Below, one piece after another: positions 7,443 to 18,028 of a stretch of 64,000 bases of DNA. Each line of letters starts with the position of its first letter. The stretch's first letter is position 1. The DNA lies in NCBI GenBank assembly GCA_021324855.1, contig JAJPIG010000028.1, positions 1 to 64,000 of the forward strand, given 5' to 3'. The stretch comes from Pseudomonadota bacterium. Its GTDB lineage: Bacteria; Desulfobacterota; Binatia; Binatales; Binataceae. Under the pieces are notes generated by a model. That model searched no databases, was not told the DNA's origin, and was given only the letters and a program-made list of their open reading frames with translations. The position numbers and the translations under genes were made by a program.

Positions 7443-8771
7443 ATGAAGAAATTCATACGATGCGGCAAGCTGTTCGACGGCGCTAATCCTGCGATCTACT
7501 CCGATCAAACCCTAGTGGTCGAGCCGGATGGAACCATCGGATTCGTTGGACCATCGCATGCGGCTCCGCGGCCCGAGAGCGGCGACGAGACGATTGATTA
7601 CTTCCAATGGTTCGTGATGCCGGGGATGATCGACGCGCATGTCCATCTTTCCTACGGCAACACGCAAAGCGCGGAACAGATCGATCTCTACTCGCCGGTT
7701 GAATTTCGCGCGCTTCGCGGTCTCGAAGGCGCGCAGCGGATGCTCGCGGCGGGCTACACCGGTATAGCCGATCCCTCAACCACGGGCCTCGTCTCGCTCG
7801 CGATTCGTGACGCAATCGACGCCGGCCTGTTCGTTGGACCACGCATCAGCACCGCAGGCCGCGCGATCCTGACCGCGCAAGGTGTCGACTATTTCTACCC
7901 GCGATGGGTCCGGATGCCCGAACATTCCGTCGGTTTCCTGATGCGGGATGTAAGCGAAGGGATAGCGGAAATTCGCCAGGAAATTAAGGACGGCGTCGAT
8001 TTCATCAAGCTTGCTGTGGATGGCGACCAGTTGGTTGCTGGCACCGGCCTGATTTCCGGGATGACCCAGGAGGAAGTTACCGCCCTCGTCAGCGAGATCC
8101 ATCGCCTCGGCCGCAAGGTCGCCGTCCACGCGCGCGGCGCGGAAGGGATTCGTTATGCCGCTCGCGCCGGAGTCGATTTCATCCTGCACGCCTCCTGGAT
8201 GGACGAGGAAGGCCTCGAATGGGCGCTTAAGAATAAGTGCGCTCTATGTCCCACGCTCAGCCTGATTATCAACACTATCGAGTTCACGCGCCCCGCTGAT
8301 CCCGCCTACGCATTCGTTCCCGCCCAACAGCGCGAGCTCGAAGCAGCGATAGAAAACTTGAGCCGCGCAAAAGCCGCCGGCGTCCCCTTCATGGTCGGCA
8401 GCGAGGCGGGATTCGCGGTGACTCCATATGGCGAATGGCCGGCGCGCGAGCTTGAATATTACGTTAAGTACCTCGGCTTCACGCCGGCTGAGGCGTTGAT
8501 CAGCACGACCGCCGTCAATGCCCGTATCTTGCGCGACAGCGATCGGCTGGGCACGCTCGCGCCGGGTAAGCTCGCGGACCTGATCGCGATCGATGGCAAC
8601 CCGCTCGACGACATCACGATTCTTCAGGATCGCAGTCGCATCAAGGCGATTCGCATCGCCGGGGAACCGGTTTCAGTGGCGCTGAACGATCGTCCGCGGC
8701 GCACCTGGTACGAAACCGGCGCGCGCTTTTGGGAAGAGGTCTACACGCGCGATCGCGTTAATCGCCGCTGA
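7443..8771 (+). CDS. Metal-dependent amidohydrolase (imidazolonepropionase-like)
   Basis: The 442-residue protein is a TIM-barrel amidohydrolase. The metal-binding His66-x-His68 (GMIDAHVHLS) follows strand 1. A K-containing strand (DFIKLAVDGDQ), VHARG, ILHAS and a late VGSEAG segment supply the remaining ligands, and the C-terminus has the usual LGTLAPGKLADLIAIDGNPL strand. The ATG at 7443 is preferred because it begins the MKKFIRCGKLFDG strand; an in-frame extension to TTG 7326 is Arg-rich and unlike the family. No signal peptide is seen. The likely reaction is hydrolysis of a cyclic amide or a peptide-like bond, but the substrate cannot be inferred. It lies between the peroxiredoxin and ammonium transporter genes. 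Confidence 0.85.
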   Translation: MKKFIRCGKLFDGANPAIYSDQTLVVEPDGTIGFVGPSHAAPRPESGDETIDYFQWFVMPGMIDAHVHLSYGNTQSAEQIDLYSPVEFRALRGLEGAQRMLAAGYTGIADPSTTGLVSLAIRDAIDAGLFVGPRISTAGRAILTAQGVDYFYPRWVRMPEHSVGFLMRDVSEGIAEIRQEIKDGVDFIKLAVDGDQLVAGTGLISGMTQEEVTALVSEIHRLGRKVAVHARGAEGIRYAARAGVDFILHASWMDEEGLEWALKNKCALCPTLSLIINTIEFTRPADPAYAFVPAQQRELEAAIENLSRAKAAGVPFMVGSEAGFAVTPYGEWPARELEYYVKYLGFTPAEALISTTAVNARILRDSDRLGTLAPGKLADLIAIDGNPLDDITILQDRSRIKAIRIAGEPVSVALNDRPRRTWYETGARFWEEVYTRDRVNRR

Positions 8772-8892
8772 GTTCGCTTGTCGTTCGCTCCATCTTCTGT
8801 CAAGAAAGATGCCCAACTATTAAACAATGCGGCTGAGGTCCCGATCCGGGGACTCTCCGCGTGCCTTATTTGCCGAATGGAGAGAGGCATCG

Positions 8893-10227
8893 ATGCGTCT
8901 GCGGAAACTCGTTATCCGCCTTATCAACCTAAGTCTTGTGCCAGCGATCATCACGATCGCCGTCGAATCGGCGAATGCCGCTGATGATGCCTCCAAGATA
9001 AACGGCGCCGATACCTGCTGGGTGCTTGTTTCGGCCGCCCTCGTCCTTCTGATGACTACGCCCGGACTCGCGCTTTTCTACGGTGGGATGGTTCGGCGCA
9101 AGAATGTGCTCTCAATCCTGATGCATAGCTTCATCCTGGCTGCGATGGTCACTGTGCAATGGATCCTGTTCGGTTACAGCCTGGCCTTCTCACCCGGCTC
9201 GGCCATCGTCGGCGGACTCGGATGGCTCGGGCTGCACGGCGTGAGCGCAACGCTTCCCAATCCCGACTATGCCGCGACGATCCCGCATCAGGCCTACATG
9301 GCGTTCCAGTGCATGTTCGCGGTCATCACGCCGGCGCTAATCACCGGTGCGTTCGCCGAGCGCATTTCGTTCGGCGGTTTCATCCTTTTCAGCCTGCTGT
9401 GGACGACGCTGATCTACGATCCGCTCGCGCATTGGGTTTGGTCGCCCGCCGGTTGGCTCCATCAGCTTGGCGCGCTCGACTTCGCAGGAGGCACCGTCGT
9501 GCACATCTCTTCAGGAATTTCGGCGCTCGCGTCTGTCCTGGTGATCGGACGGCGCCGCGGATTCATGCGCGAGCCGATGCCGCCGCATAATCTGCCTCTG
9601 ACTCTGATGGGTGCAGGACTGCTGTGGGTCGGATGGTTCGGATTCAATGCCGGCAGCTCGCTCGCCGCGAACGGGCTTGCCGTGTCGGCCTTCGTCGCGA
9701 CGCACGCGGGCGCGGCGGCCGCCGCGCTCGGCTGGATGCTCGCGGAATGGACGATGACCGGCAAGCCAACCGTACTCGGCGCAGCCAGCGGAATCGTCGC
9801 CGGCCTGGTTGCGATCACGCCCGCCTCGGGCTACGTGGCGCCGATCCCGGCTTTGATCATCGGGTTCGTCGCTGGCGGGCTCTGCTTCATGGCGGTGCGG
9901 ATGAAGACGCGCTTCGGCTACGACGATGCGCTCGACGTGGTCGGTGTGCACGCCGTCGGCGGCATCTGGGGCGCGCTCGCGACGGGCCTGTTCGCCGAAG
10001 TTGCGGTGAATGCGAATGGCGCCAACGGATTGCTGTTCGGCAATCCGCGCCAGTTACTGATCCAGGCCGCGGCGGTCAGCGCGAGCATCGCGCTCGCGTT
10101 CGTCGGCAGTTTGATTTTGCTCAAGGTCGTCGATGCGCTCGTCGGGTTGCGCGCTTCCGATGAGGACGAAGTGATGGGCCTCGATCTCAGCGAACACAAC
10201 GAATCCGCCTACGCGCTGGAGGCGTAA
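8893..10227 (+). CDS. amtB: Ammonium transporter (Amt/MEP family)
   Basis: The 444-residue Amt-family channel has a signal peptide (cut near ESANA|ADD) followed by about 11 transmembrane helices. Family marks include PGLALFYGGMV, FAVITPALITGAFAER, DFAGGTVVHISSG and DVVGVHAVGGIWGALATG. The last two carry the twin pore histidines that conduct and deprotonate ammonium. The ATG at 8893 has GGAGAGAGG about 5 nt upstream; the ORF is open further 5' but lacks family-like sequence. The short cytoplasmic tail (DEDEVMGLDLSEHNESAYALEA-like) resembles the AmtB tail contacted by GlnK, but no glnK/glnB gene lies nearby. It stands alone, with exonuclease III 32 bp downstream. Confidence 0.93.
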   Translation: MRLRKLVIRLINLSLVPAIITIAVESANAADDASKINGADTCWVLVSAALVLLMTTPGLALFYGGMVRRKNVLSILMHSFILAAMVTVQWILFGYSLAFSPGSAIVGGLGWLGLHGVSATLPNPDYAATIPHQAYMAFQCMFAVITPALITGAFAERISFGGFILFSLLWTTLIYDPLAHWVWSPAGWLHQLGALDFAGGTVVHISSGISALASVLVIGRRRGFMREPMPPHNLPLTLMGAGLLWVGWFGFNAGSSLAANGLAVSAFVATHAGAAAAALGWMLAEWTMTGKPTVLGAASGIVAGLVAITPASGYVAPIPALIIGFVAGGLCFMAVRMKTRFGYDDALDVVGVHAVGGIWGALATGLFAEVAVNANGANGLLFGNPRQLLIQAAAVSASIALAFVGSLILLKVVDALVGLRASDEDEVMGLDLSEHNESAYALEA

Positions 10228-10259
10228 GACGGCGTCAGCCTTCGCGTTCAGCCGGACTC

Positions 10260-11042
10260 ATGAAAATCGCCACTTATAATGTTAACGGGATCACCAGCCG
10301 ATTACCGGTACTGATGCGATGGCTCGCCGAAACGAAGCCCGACGTCGCCTGTCTTCAGGAGCTGAAAGCGCCGCAGGAGAAATTTCCGATCGAAGCGATC
10401 CGCGATGCCGGCTACGGCGCGATCTGGCACGGCCAGAAGAGCTGGAACGGCGTCGCCATCCTGGCGCTCGGTTCCGATCCGGTCGAGCGTCGCCGCAGCT
10501 TGCCGGAAGATCCGGAAGACACGCACAGCCGCTACATCGAAGGGGTCGTCAACGGAGTCATCGTCGGATGTCTATATCTTCCCAACGGCAATCCCGCCCC
10601 CGGGCCGAAGTTTGACTACAAACTCCGATGGCTCGCGCGTTTGACGAAGCATGCCGAAGCGTTGCTGGCAGAGAACGCGCCCGTCGTTCTGGCCGGCGAC
10701 TACAATGTCATCCCGACCGAACTTGATGTGTACAAGCCGGAAAGCTGGATCGATGATGCGTTGTTCCGGCCGGAGGTGCGTGAAGCCTTCGCCCGCTTGA
10801 TCGCGTTGGGCTGGACCGATGCGGTTCGAAAGCTGCATCCCGGCGAACGCATCTACACTTTCTGGGATTATTTCCGAAACCATTGGAACCGCGACGCCGG
10901 CTTGCGCATCGATCACTTGCTGCTCAGTCCGGCGCTGGCTCCGTCGCTGGTCAGCGCCGGCGTCGATCGCGAGGTGCGCGGTTGGGAGAAAACCAGCGAT
11001 CACGCTCCGACCTGGGCAACCATCGAATTAGCTTTCACGTGA
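10260..11042 (+). CDS. xth: Exodeoxyribonuclease III (AP endonuclease, ExoA/XthA family)
   Basis: The 260-residue enzyme is the normal length for ExoIII. It cleaves abasic sites and trims 3' ends in base-excision repair. Catalytic motifs are complete: NVNGI (7-11), QELK with metal ligand Glu34, GDYNVIPTE (Asp147, Asn149), TFWDYF (200-205), RIDHLLLS (217-224) and SDHAP with Asp247-His248. It starts at ATG 10260, 32 bp after amtB, and may be read through from it. Confidence 0.94.
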   Translation: MKIATYNVNGITSRLPVLMRWLAETKPDVACLQELKAPQEKFPIEAIRDAGYGAIWHGQKSWNGVAILALGSDPVERRRSLPEDPEDTHSRYIEGVVNGVIVGCLYLPNGNPAPGPKFDYKLRWLARLTKHAEALLAENAPVVLAGDYNVIPTELDVYKPESWIDDALFRPEVREAFARLIALGWTDAVRKLHPGERIYTFWDYFRNHWNRDAGLRIDHLLLSPALAPSLVSAGVDREVRGWEKTSDHAPTWATIELAFT

Positions 11043-11277
11043 CGCCCGAGGTTTGCGATTCCGTTTGACAGATTCGCACGGGAGCATATAGGTAGCTTGA
11101 ACTGCGCTCCTGTTTAGAGACCGGAAAGGCGCGTCTGTAGTGCGCTCGAAGGGGTGATCTGGTCGGTCCGCTCAACCGGGCTTTCTTCATCCGGACACAT
11201 CAGATATCCGAGTCGCAAACATCTCCGACTGCGCGAACTTTTGAGCAATTTGTGATCGGTTCGAAAGGGAGGGACTC

Positions 11278-11613
11278 ATGAACGCGCGTCAATTATGCGT
11301 CTGGATGCTGTTAGGCACGGGGGCAGTGCTTGCGTTTGGGGAGGGCGGCGATTTCGACGTGCCGGCGCTGCTCCTGAGCTGCTCACTCTGCTACAGCATC
11401 GGTCGATTTCACGGGCGGCGATCCGCAGCTCGCCAGGCGCTCAAGATATGGACGATCTATGAATCGTCCGTCGGGAGAAGCTCACGCCCGGGCTCTGTCG
11501 CCGTCGTCAAGCCATTGTCGGGCGCTTCGTCTGCAGTGCTGAACACGCCTGGGCCGCCTCAGGACAGAGCTCCGGCGTGGGAAAATGCGATCGCGAGCGA
11601 AATGGTCCGATGA
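11278..11613 (+). CDS. Small membrane protein of unknown function
   Basis: The 111-residue protein is not recognised. A strong ribosome-binding site (AAAGGGAGGG, 6 nt before the ATG) supports translation. Residues 4-40 contain two short hydrophobic stretches with two cysteines, probably a hairpin or a single membrane anchor. The rest is Ser/Pro/Ala-rich and polar. It faces a small lipoprotein gene convergently. The preceding 235 bp (11043-11277) show no further gene or clear signal. Confidence 0.5.
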   Translation: MNARQLCVWMLLGTGAVLAFGEGGDFDVPALLLSCSLCYSIGRFHGRRSAARQALKIWTIYESSVGRSSRPGSVAVVKPLSGASSAVLNTPGPPQDRAPAWENAIASEMVR

Positions 11614-11683
11614 TTCCCGCGCATGGTGCGATGCTCCCGCTTCCACGGAACTGACGGAAACACGGCCTCGCCTGCGCACTCAT

Positions 11684-11941
11684 TTAGTGCAGCGTCGCTT
11701 CGAGTTGATTGGCGCGGGTCTGCAGATAGGCCGCTTCCTGCCAGTAGTAGAGCGCGCTCTCGTGGTCGCCGGAGCGCTGCGCGGCATCGCCCCGCTCGCG
11801 GCAGTCGTCAGCCTGCGCGCGCAACGCGACGATCTGATGGCGCGCCGAGTCCTGTCCCCATCGCATCGGATTAAGGCTCGCACACGAAGCGCATCCGCAG
11901 AGCGCAACCGATACGATCAGAAGGAGCATCCAGCGGAACAT
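11684..11941 (-). CDS. Small lipoprotein of unknown function
   Basis: The 85-residue protein begins MFRWMLLLIVSVALCGC. The hydrophobic stretch ends in a lipobox-like ALCGC, so it is probably a signal-peptidase II lipoprotein. The mature part is helical with one tetratricopeptide-like pair (GDHESALYYWQEAAYL), a pattern seen in small outer-membrane-assembly lipoproteins. A TTG three codons upstream (11950) is an alternative start, but it overlaps a -10-like element. No homologue is recognised by name. Confidence 0.55.
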   Translation of the reverse strand: MFRWMLLLIVSVALCGCASCASLNPMRWGQDSARHQIVALRAQADDCRERGDAAQRSGDHESALYYWQEAAYLQTRANQLEATLH

Positions 11942-11949
11942 GAGGTTCA

Positions 11950-11955
11950 ATCTTA
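11950..11955 (-). promoter_or_regulatory. Candidate -10 element of the small lipoprotein gene (near-leaderless)
   Basis: TAAGAT on the minus strand lies 8 nt before ATG 11941, which predicts a leader of about 2 nt. No Shine-Dalgarno sequence and no clear -35 are visible. Confidence 0.3.
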
Positions 11956-11978
11956 CATTCTGAGTGAGCGACGCTGAG

Positions 11979-12305
11979 CTATTGCTGCATCACGCGGAAG
12001 ATGAGCGGCGCCGCCTCCGTCATGATTTCGCTGATGATCTCAGAGAGCGGCTTGCCCGGAGTCGCGAGCTTGGTGACAAGCGAACGCATCACGGTCAGGT
12101 AGTGGCCGCGGGTTTCGGCGCTGATGGTGAGCAGCCGGTCGTTCTCCATCACCTCGATAAACTGGCGATGAAGCTCGAAGACCTCGAGATCGCGCGGCGG
12201 AGGCGGCGCCGCTTCGAGATGCGAGTTTCGCGAGGTGCGCTTCCCGCGCGTCCGCTTGCCCGCGGCAGATGACGTCTTTTTGAATGTGCGTTTCTTCGGC
12301 GGCAT
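11979..12305 (-). CDS. Hypothetical protein with a basic N-terminus
   Basis: The 108-residue protein is not recognised. The first 30 residues are very Lys/Arg-rich (MPPKKRTFKKTSSAAGKRT), followed by a short proline run and a helical domain (about 40-108) with no cysteines. The basic head suggests binding of nucleic acid or acidic polymer, but that is only inference. It lies 52 bp downstream of rodA on the same strand and may be the last gene of the mre operon transcript. Confidence 0.5.
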   Translation of the reverse strand: MPPKKRTFKKTSSAAGKRTRGKRTSRNSHLEAAPPPPRDLEVFELHRQFIEVMENDRLLTISAETRGHYLTVMRSLVTKLATPGKPLSEIISEIMTEAAPLIFRVMQQ

Positions 12306-12357
12306 CGATTTCAGGATTCCCGGTGTTTTTCGCCGCTGCGAAATTAGCAGGCGGCGC

Positions 12358-13464
12358 TCAGAACAGGTAGCGGCGAGTGTTGATGCTGATCAGCACGCCC
12401 ATCGCCGCCATCATCGCGATCAGCGACGAACCGCCGTAGCTCACCAGCGGTAGCGGGATGCCGACGACCGGCAGCATCCCGGTCGCCATCCCCATGTTGA
12501 TCGCGACCTGCCAAAAGACCATCGCGGTAATGCCGCCGGCAAGCAGCGCGCCGAAGCGATCGCGGGCATGCCGTGCGACCCATACGCCGCGCGCGATCAC
12601 GAGCACATACAGGCCCATCAACAACATCGAACCGGCGAAGCCGAACTCCTCGGCGAAAACCGCGAAGATGAAATCGGTGGTCTGTTCAGGCAGGAAGTTG
12701 AGCCGCGCTTGCGTGCCCTTGAGAAAGCCCTTGCCGAGCTCGCCGCCCGAGCCGATCGCGATCTCCGACTGGATGATGTGATAGCCGCTGCCGAGCGGAT
12801 CGGAGTGCGGATCGAGGAAGCTCACCAGCCGCTCGCGCTGATAAGGCTTCATGTAATGCCATGCGACCGGCGCCGCGAGCACAGCGGCCATCGCCAACAC
12901 GGTGAGCGTGCGCCAGTTGAGTCCGCCGACGAACAGCAGCGTCGCCGTGATCAGGACCATGGTCAGCGCGGTGCCAAGGTCCGGCTGTTTCAGCACCAAT
13001 CCGACCGGCACGGCCATCAGGAGCCCTGGTACGATCATGTGCTGCAGCCGCCATCCGCCTTTCGGCGGCTCCTCACGGAGATAGCGCACGAGCACGAGCA
13101 CGAGCGCGAGCTTGGCAAGTTCGGAGGGTTCGAGATGAATCACGCCAAGATTGATCCAGCGCCGCGAGCCACCGGTGGAGTGGCCGGCGACAGCGACCGC
13201 CGCCAGCAGTCCGAGCGTCACCGCATAGAGCGGATAGGCGTACGCGCCGAGCACGCGATAATCGAAAAAAACCGCGCCGACCATGAACAGCATCCCGATC
13301 GCGATCCAGGTGAGCTGATGAATCACGAGCGGATCGAGCGCGTGATGTGGTCCCTGGTAGGTCGCGCTCAGCACGCTTACGACGCCGATCGCGGCGAGAC
13401 AGAGCGACAGCCCGAAGAGCGTCCAATCGAAATGGAGCACCAAGCGGCGGTCGATGGCCGCCAT
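12358..13464 (-). CDS. rodA: Rod-shape-determining peptidoglycan glycosyltransferase RodA
   Basis: The 368-residue SEDS-family membrane protein has about ten helices. It polymerises lipid II into glycan strands in partnership with PBP2 during lateral wall growth. Signature segments are HLEPSELAKLALVLVLVRYL (110-129), KQPDLGTA (159-166), GSGGELGKGF (238-247), and LPEQTTDFIFAV with the catalytic Asp264, corresponding to Asp262 of E. coli RodA. The C-terminal GIPLPLVSYGGSSL is characteristic. The start codon is 5 bp after the mrdA stop, so translation is tightly coupled to its partner. Confidence 0.96.
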   Translation of the reverse strand: MAAIDRRLVLHFDWTLFGLSLCLAAIGVVSVLSATYQGPHHALDPLVIHQLTWIAIGMLFMVGAVFFDYRVLGAYAYPLYAVTLGLLAAVAVAGHSTGGSRRWINLGVIHLEPSELAKLALVLVLVRYLREEPPKGGWRLQHMIVPGLLMAVPVGLVLKQPDLGTALTMVLITATLLFVGGLNWRTLTVLAMAAVLAAPVAWHYMKPYQRERLVSFLDPHSDPLGSGYHIIQSEIAIGSGGELGKGFLKGTQARLNFLPEQTTDFIFAVFAEEFGFAGSMLLMGLYVLVIARGVWVARHARDRFGALLAGGITAMVFWQVAINMGMATGMLPVVGIPLPLVSYGGSSLIAMMAAMGVLISINTRRYLF

Positions 13465-13469
13465 CGGAA

Positions 13470-15371
13470 TCAGTCCTCCCGTTGATCGCTCGCGTCGGCC
13501 TGAATTTGCGGATGAGCCGGCGCGGCGGAGGGCGTAGTCGGCAGACCGGCAGGATAGAGCGCGAAGAATTTTTCCAGCACGTCCCGCACACCCGGCGCGG
13601 CCGCGCTGCCGCCGTGGCCGCCGTGCTCGATGATCGCCGCAACCGCGATCCGGGGATGATCCTTGGGCGCGAACGCGATGAACCAGCCATTGTCGCGCTC
13701 TGCCGCGGACATGTTCTTTTCATCGATCCGCACGCCCTGCTTCTCCGCGACCACCTGTGCAGTGCCGGTCTTGCCGCACACCACGATGTTCGGCAGGGCC
13801 GCCTTATGAGCGGTGCCGCCCGGTCCGTTGACCACGTCGCACATCGCGTCGCGGATGAAATCGAGATCGACCGGATTAAGCGGCAGCCGCCGCTCGACTA
13901 CGGGAGGATAACTTTGGACGGGCGAGCCGTCGGGTGCGATGACCTCCTTGACGAACTGCGGCTTGTAGCGGATGCCGCCGTTGGCGACCTCTGCTGCGAC
14001 CTGCGCCATCTGGATCGGCGTGACGCTTACGTAGCCCTGGCCGATCGCGACCGAGAGCGTCTCCGCCGGATACCATCGCTCGCCGTAGCGCTTGCGCTTC
14101 CATTCGCTGGACGGAATGATGCCGGTCTTTTCGTTGGCGAGGTCGATGCCGGTTTTATAGCCGAGGCCGAGTGCATGCGCCCATTCAGCGATGCGATCGA
14201 CGCCGAGCCGCTCACCGACCTGGTAGAAATAGACGTCGCACGATTCGACGATCGCGCGATGCAGCGACAGTGTGCCGTGCCCCTGCTTGCGCCAGCATCG
14301 ATATTCGCGGTTTCCGTACCACATCCCGCCCGGGCAGTTGTAGGTCGTGGACGGGGTAAGCGTATGGTCCTGCAGCCCGGCGATCGAATCGACAATCTTG
14401 AAGGTCGAGCCGGGCGCATAAATTCCCTGGATCACACGGTTCTCCAGCGGGTGGCTGGGATCGGTCATCAGGCGGCGCCAGTTGGCGGGGCTGATGCCGC
14501 CGGTGAAGATGTTGGGGTCGAAGGCCGGATGCGACGCCATCGCGATGATATAGCCGGTGTTGGGATCGATCGCGATGAGCGCGCCGGACTGCGGCCCCAG
14601 CGCTTGCTCGGCGGCCTGCTGCACGTCGAAATCGATCGTTAGCACAACACCGTCGCCGGGCTGTTCAGGAATCTCGCGCAGCAGGCGCAGTCGGCGGCCG
14701 ACCGCATCGACTTCGATTTCCTGGCCGCCCGCGCCGCCGCGCAGAAAATTCTCCCATCCGCGTTCGAGTCCGAACTTGCCGATCTGATCGCCGTTCTCGT
14801 AGCCAACGAGATGCCGCAGATCGTTGCGCGTCACCTCGCCGACATAGCCGAGCAGATGGGCCGCCATCTCGCCGTACAAATAATGACGCCGCGGCGTCAC
14901 CTGCAGGCTCACGCCGGGCAGTTCGAGCTGATGCGTCTCGAGCGCCACCACCTGGTTCCAGTTGAGATGCTCTTCGACCGTGATCGGCTCGTAAGCCGGC
15001 CGCTCATCATCCTCAGCCTGCTGCAAGCGAACCGCGATGTTGCTGCCGCCAAGAAGCTTCTCGAGCCGCTCAATGGTATCGGAAAGATCTTCGGTGTCCT
15101 CCGGAACGACAACCGCATCGAATGACGGCACTGTATCGACCAAAGGCCGATGATGCCGATCGAAGACCAGACCGCGGAGCGCAGGCAGGCGGCGAAGCCG
15201 AATCCGGTTGCGATCGGCAAGCTCGGCGAGACTCTGATGCTGAACGACCTGGAGATAGTAAAGCCGGCCGGCGATGATTGTAAGTACGACGGCGATAAGG
15301 ACCGACAGCCCGGCCATCCGCAACTCGAGCCGCGGCACTGCCTGATCCTTGCGCGAAGAACGAAACTTCAT
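13470..15371 (-). CDS. mrdA: Penicillin-binding protein 2, D,D-transpeptidase (MrdA)
   Basis: The 633-residue class B PBP cross-links peptidoglycan in the elongasome. It has a short cytoplasmic tail, one N-terminal membrane anchor (about residues 18-40), a pedestal domain and a C-terminal transpeptidase domain. That domain has the nucleophile Ser322 in STFK (322-325), the SxD motif Ser377-Cys-Asp379 and KTGT at 534-537. The Ser-x-Asp variant is normal for PBP2. The last 30 residues are Pro/Ala-rich and variable. It overlaps mreD by 4 bp (ATGA-type) and is followed at once by rodA, which is the canonical order. Confidence 0.96.
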   Translation of the reverse strand: MKFRSSRKDQAVPRLELRMAGLSVLIAVVLTIIAGRLYYLQVVQHQSLAELADRNRIRLRRLPALRGLVFDRHHRPLVDTVPSFDAVVVPEDTEDLSDTIERLEKLLGGSNIAVRLQQAEDDERPAYEPITVEEHLNWNQVVALETHQLELPGVSLQVTPRRHYLYGEMAAHLLGYVGEVTRNDLRHLVGYENGDQIGKFGLERGWENFLRGGAGGQEIEVDAVGRRLRLLREIPEQPGDGVVLTIDFDVQQAAEQALGPQSGALIAIDPNTGYIIAMASHPAFDPNIFTGGISPANWRRLMTDPSHPLENRVIQGIYAPGSTFKIVDSIAGLQDHTLTPSTTYNCPGGMWYGNREYRCWRKQGHGTLSLHRAIVESCDVYFYQVGERLGVDRIAEWAHALGLGYKTGIDLANEKTGIIPSSEWKRKRYGERWYPAETLSVAIGQGYVSVTPIQMAQVAAEVANGGIRYKPQFVKEVIAPDGSPVQSYPPVVERRLPLNPVDLDFIRDAMCDVVNGPGGTAHKAALPNIVVCGKTGTAQVVAEKQGVRIDEKNMSAAERDNGWFIAFAPKDHPRIAVAAIIEHGGHGGSAAAPGVRDVLEKFFALYPAGLPTTPSAAPAHPQIQADASDQRED

Positions 15372-15907
15372 GTGAGCCAGCGCCTGCCCGACTTATTATC
15401 CTCGCGCCGGCCGGTGGCGAGCAATCCAAGTACTTTCTTGCCCCGCGCCATCGCGGCAAAGACCAGCGGGGCCAAAAGCGCGCTAACCGCGGCCTGGCCG
15501 AACAACGTGCGCATCAGCGCGGGATTGCCGGTCAGGCCGGCGAGCCCGGAGCTGATCGCGATGCTGCCGAGATCCTTAATGATAACGCCGACGAATACCG
15601 CCACCACCCCGACGATCACGTTGGTCACAAGCAGTTGTGTCGACAGCTCATATGCAAGCAGGAAAACCAGGGTGATCATGAAAGCATTGAGGCCGATCTG
15701 CGTGCCCGAGAAGGCATCGATCGCATAGCCCATCACGAACGCCATCAGCGCGGCGATCGCGCTATGGTGCCGCATCCCGAGATCAACCGCGAGGATCAAC
15801 ACCAAGTCGGGGACGAACGGCCCCAGCGGCAGCCAATACGGCAGCATTGTCTGAAGGGCGAGCGCGGCCAGCGTGGCGGCGGCAAATAGTAGAACCAACC
15901 GCGCCAC
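15368..15907 (-). CDS. mreD: Rod-shape-determining membrane protein MreD
   Basis: The 179-residue protein has about five to six transmembrane segments and no soluble domain, as expected for MreD. That protein links MreC and the MreB filaments to PBP2/RodA in the inner membrane. The identification rests mainly on position between mreC (4 bp gap) and mrdA (4 bp overlap), together with length and hydropathy and a family-like GLNAFMITLVFLL segment. Confidence 0.9.
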   Translation of the reverse strand: MARLVLLFAAATLAALALQTMLPYWLPLGPFVPDLVLILAVDLGMRHHSAIAALMAFVMGYAIDAFSGTQIGLNAFMITLVFLLAYELSTQLLVTNVIVGVVAVFVGVIIKDLGSIAISSGLAGLTGNPALMRTLFGQAAVSALLAPLVFAAMARGKKVLGLLATGRREDNKSGRRWLT

Positions 15908-15911
15908 CCCG

Positions 15912-16760
15912 TCAGCCCTGATCCTGCGCGACGACCCTTGGCGGCGGCTCGATTACGACCAGCACCTGCTCGAGCCGCCGAAAATCCACCGCCGGCGCGA
16001 CCAACACGTTGACGAAGAGCCCGGGCCCCTGGCGCTCGACGCGGCTGATCTCACCGATCAGCAGGCCGCGCGGAAACGTGCCGTCGAGACCCGAAGTCAC
16101 CACTGAATCGCCGGGCCGGACGTCGGCCGTGCGGCCGACATACTTCATCGTGAGCCCGTCATCGACGACCCCGGCAACGATTCCGCGCACCCGCGAGCGT
16201 TGATCGAAGGCGTCGAGCGCGGCGTTGTGATCGTCGATCAGCAGCACGCGCGAGGAGGTCGGGCTTACCGCGATCAACTTGCCGACCACGCCTTCATTGG
16301 ATAGCACCGCCATCCCGGCGCGCACCCCATCCCGGGAGCCGGCGCCGAGAATCAAGGTGCGCGAGAGCCCGGTCGCATCGCTGCCGATGACGTTGGCCGC
16401 GATCGCGCGCATCCCGAGTGCTTCGCGCAATCCGAGCAGTTCGCTCAGATGGCGATTCTCAATTTCGAGTTCCGTCAGGCGGGCGCGTTCGTTCTGGAAT
16501 TTGGCAAGCTCGGCGCGCAGCTTCTGGTTTTCGCGCTGGACCTGCACGAGCGCAATGTAGTCATGCCAAAAATCGTGCGCCGCTTCGACCAGATGGGAAC
16601 TCGAGCTCTGAACCGGGCTCAGCACACCCATCAGGATCTCGTTTGGCCGCGCCGCCTGATCGCGCGGGCGCACGCCGGTGGTCAGCATATGGGCGGACAA
16701 AAGCAACAGCAGACCGCTGGTGAGAACTACACGGTTGCGCCATAGAAACGAGGAATTCAC
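15912..16760 (-). CDS. mreC: Rod-shape-determining protein MreC
   Basis: The 282-residue bitopic protein has one N-terminal membrane helix, then a periplasmic coiled coil (about 70-115, rich in E/Q/L heptads) and a beta-rich MreC domain. Recognisable family segments are ANVIGSDATGLSRTLILGAGSRDGV, GVVGKLIAVSPTSSRVLLIDD and VRPGDSVVTSGLDGTFPRGLLIGEI. MreC activates PBP2 and so the RodA-PBP2 synthase. It begins 54 bp after mreB, the longest gap in the operon. Confidence 0.95.
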   Translation of the reverse strand: MNSSFLWRNRVVLTSGLLLLLSAHMLTTGVRPRDQAARPNEILMGVLSPVQSSSSHLVEAAHDFWHDYIALVQVQRENQKLRAELAKFQNERARLTELEIENRHLSELLGLREALGMRAIAANVIGSDATGLSRTLILGAGSRDGVRAGMAVLSNEGVVGKLIAVSPTSSRVLLIDDHNAALDAFDQRSRVRGIVAGVVDDGLTMKYVGRTADVRPGDSVVTSGLDGTFPRGLLIGEISRVERQGPGLFVNVLVAPAVDFRRLEQVLVVIEPPPRVVAQDQG

Positions 16761-16814
16761 CTTGATGCTCCCGGAGCGGGAGCCTTAGGCCCGATGCTTC
16801 AGCGTCAGCGTCCC

Positions 16815-17912
<1,098 letters not shown>

Positions 17913-18028
17913 TCAACTCACTTCCCGCCGCCTCGTCCAAACCGCCTCCGTACCGGCAAAACCGCCGATTGTCCCGATGCGAGCACGCTAACAGACGCGC
18001 GCGCATGCAGGCAAGCTGTGCCGCCGAA

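Noticed and set aside
12568..14642. Long plus-strand frames (305 and 431 codons) opposite rodA and mrdA
   Set aside because: RodA and PBP2 on the minus strand have all catalytic motifs, and the antisense products are His/Arg-rich and family-less.
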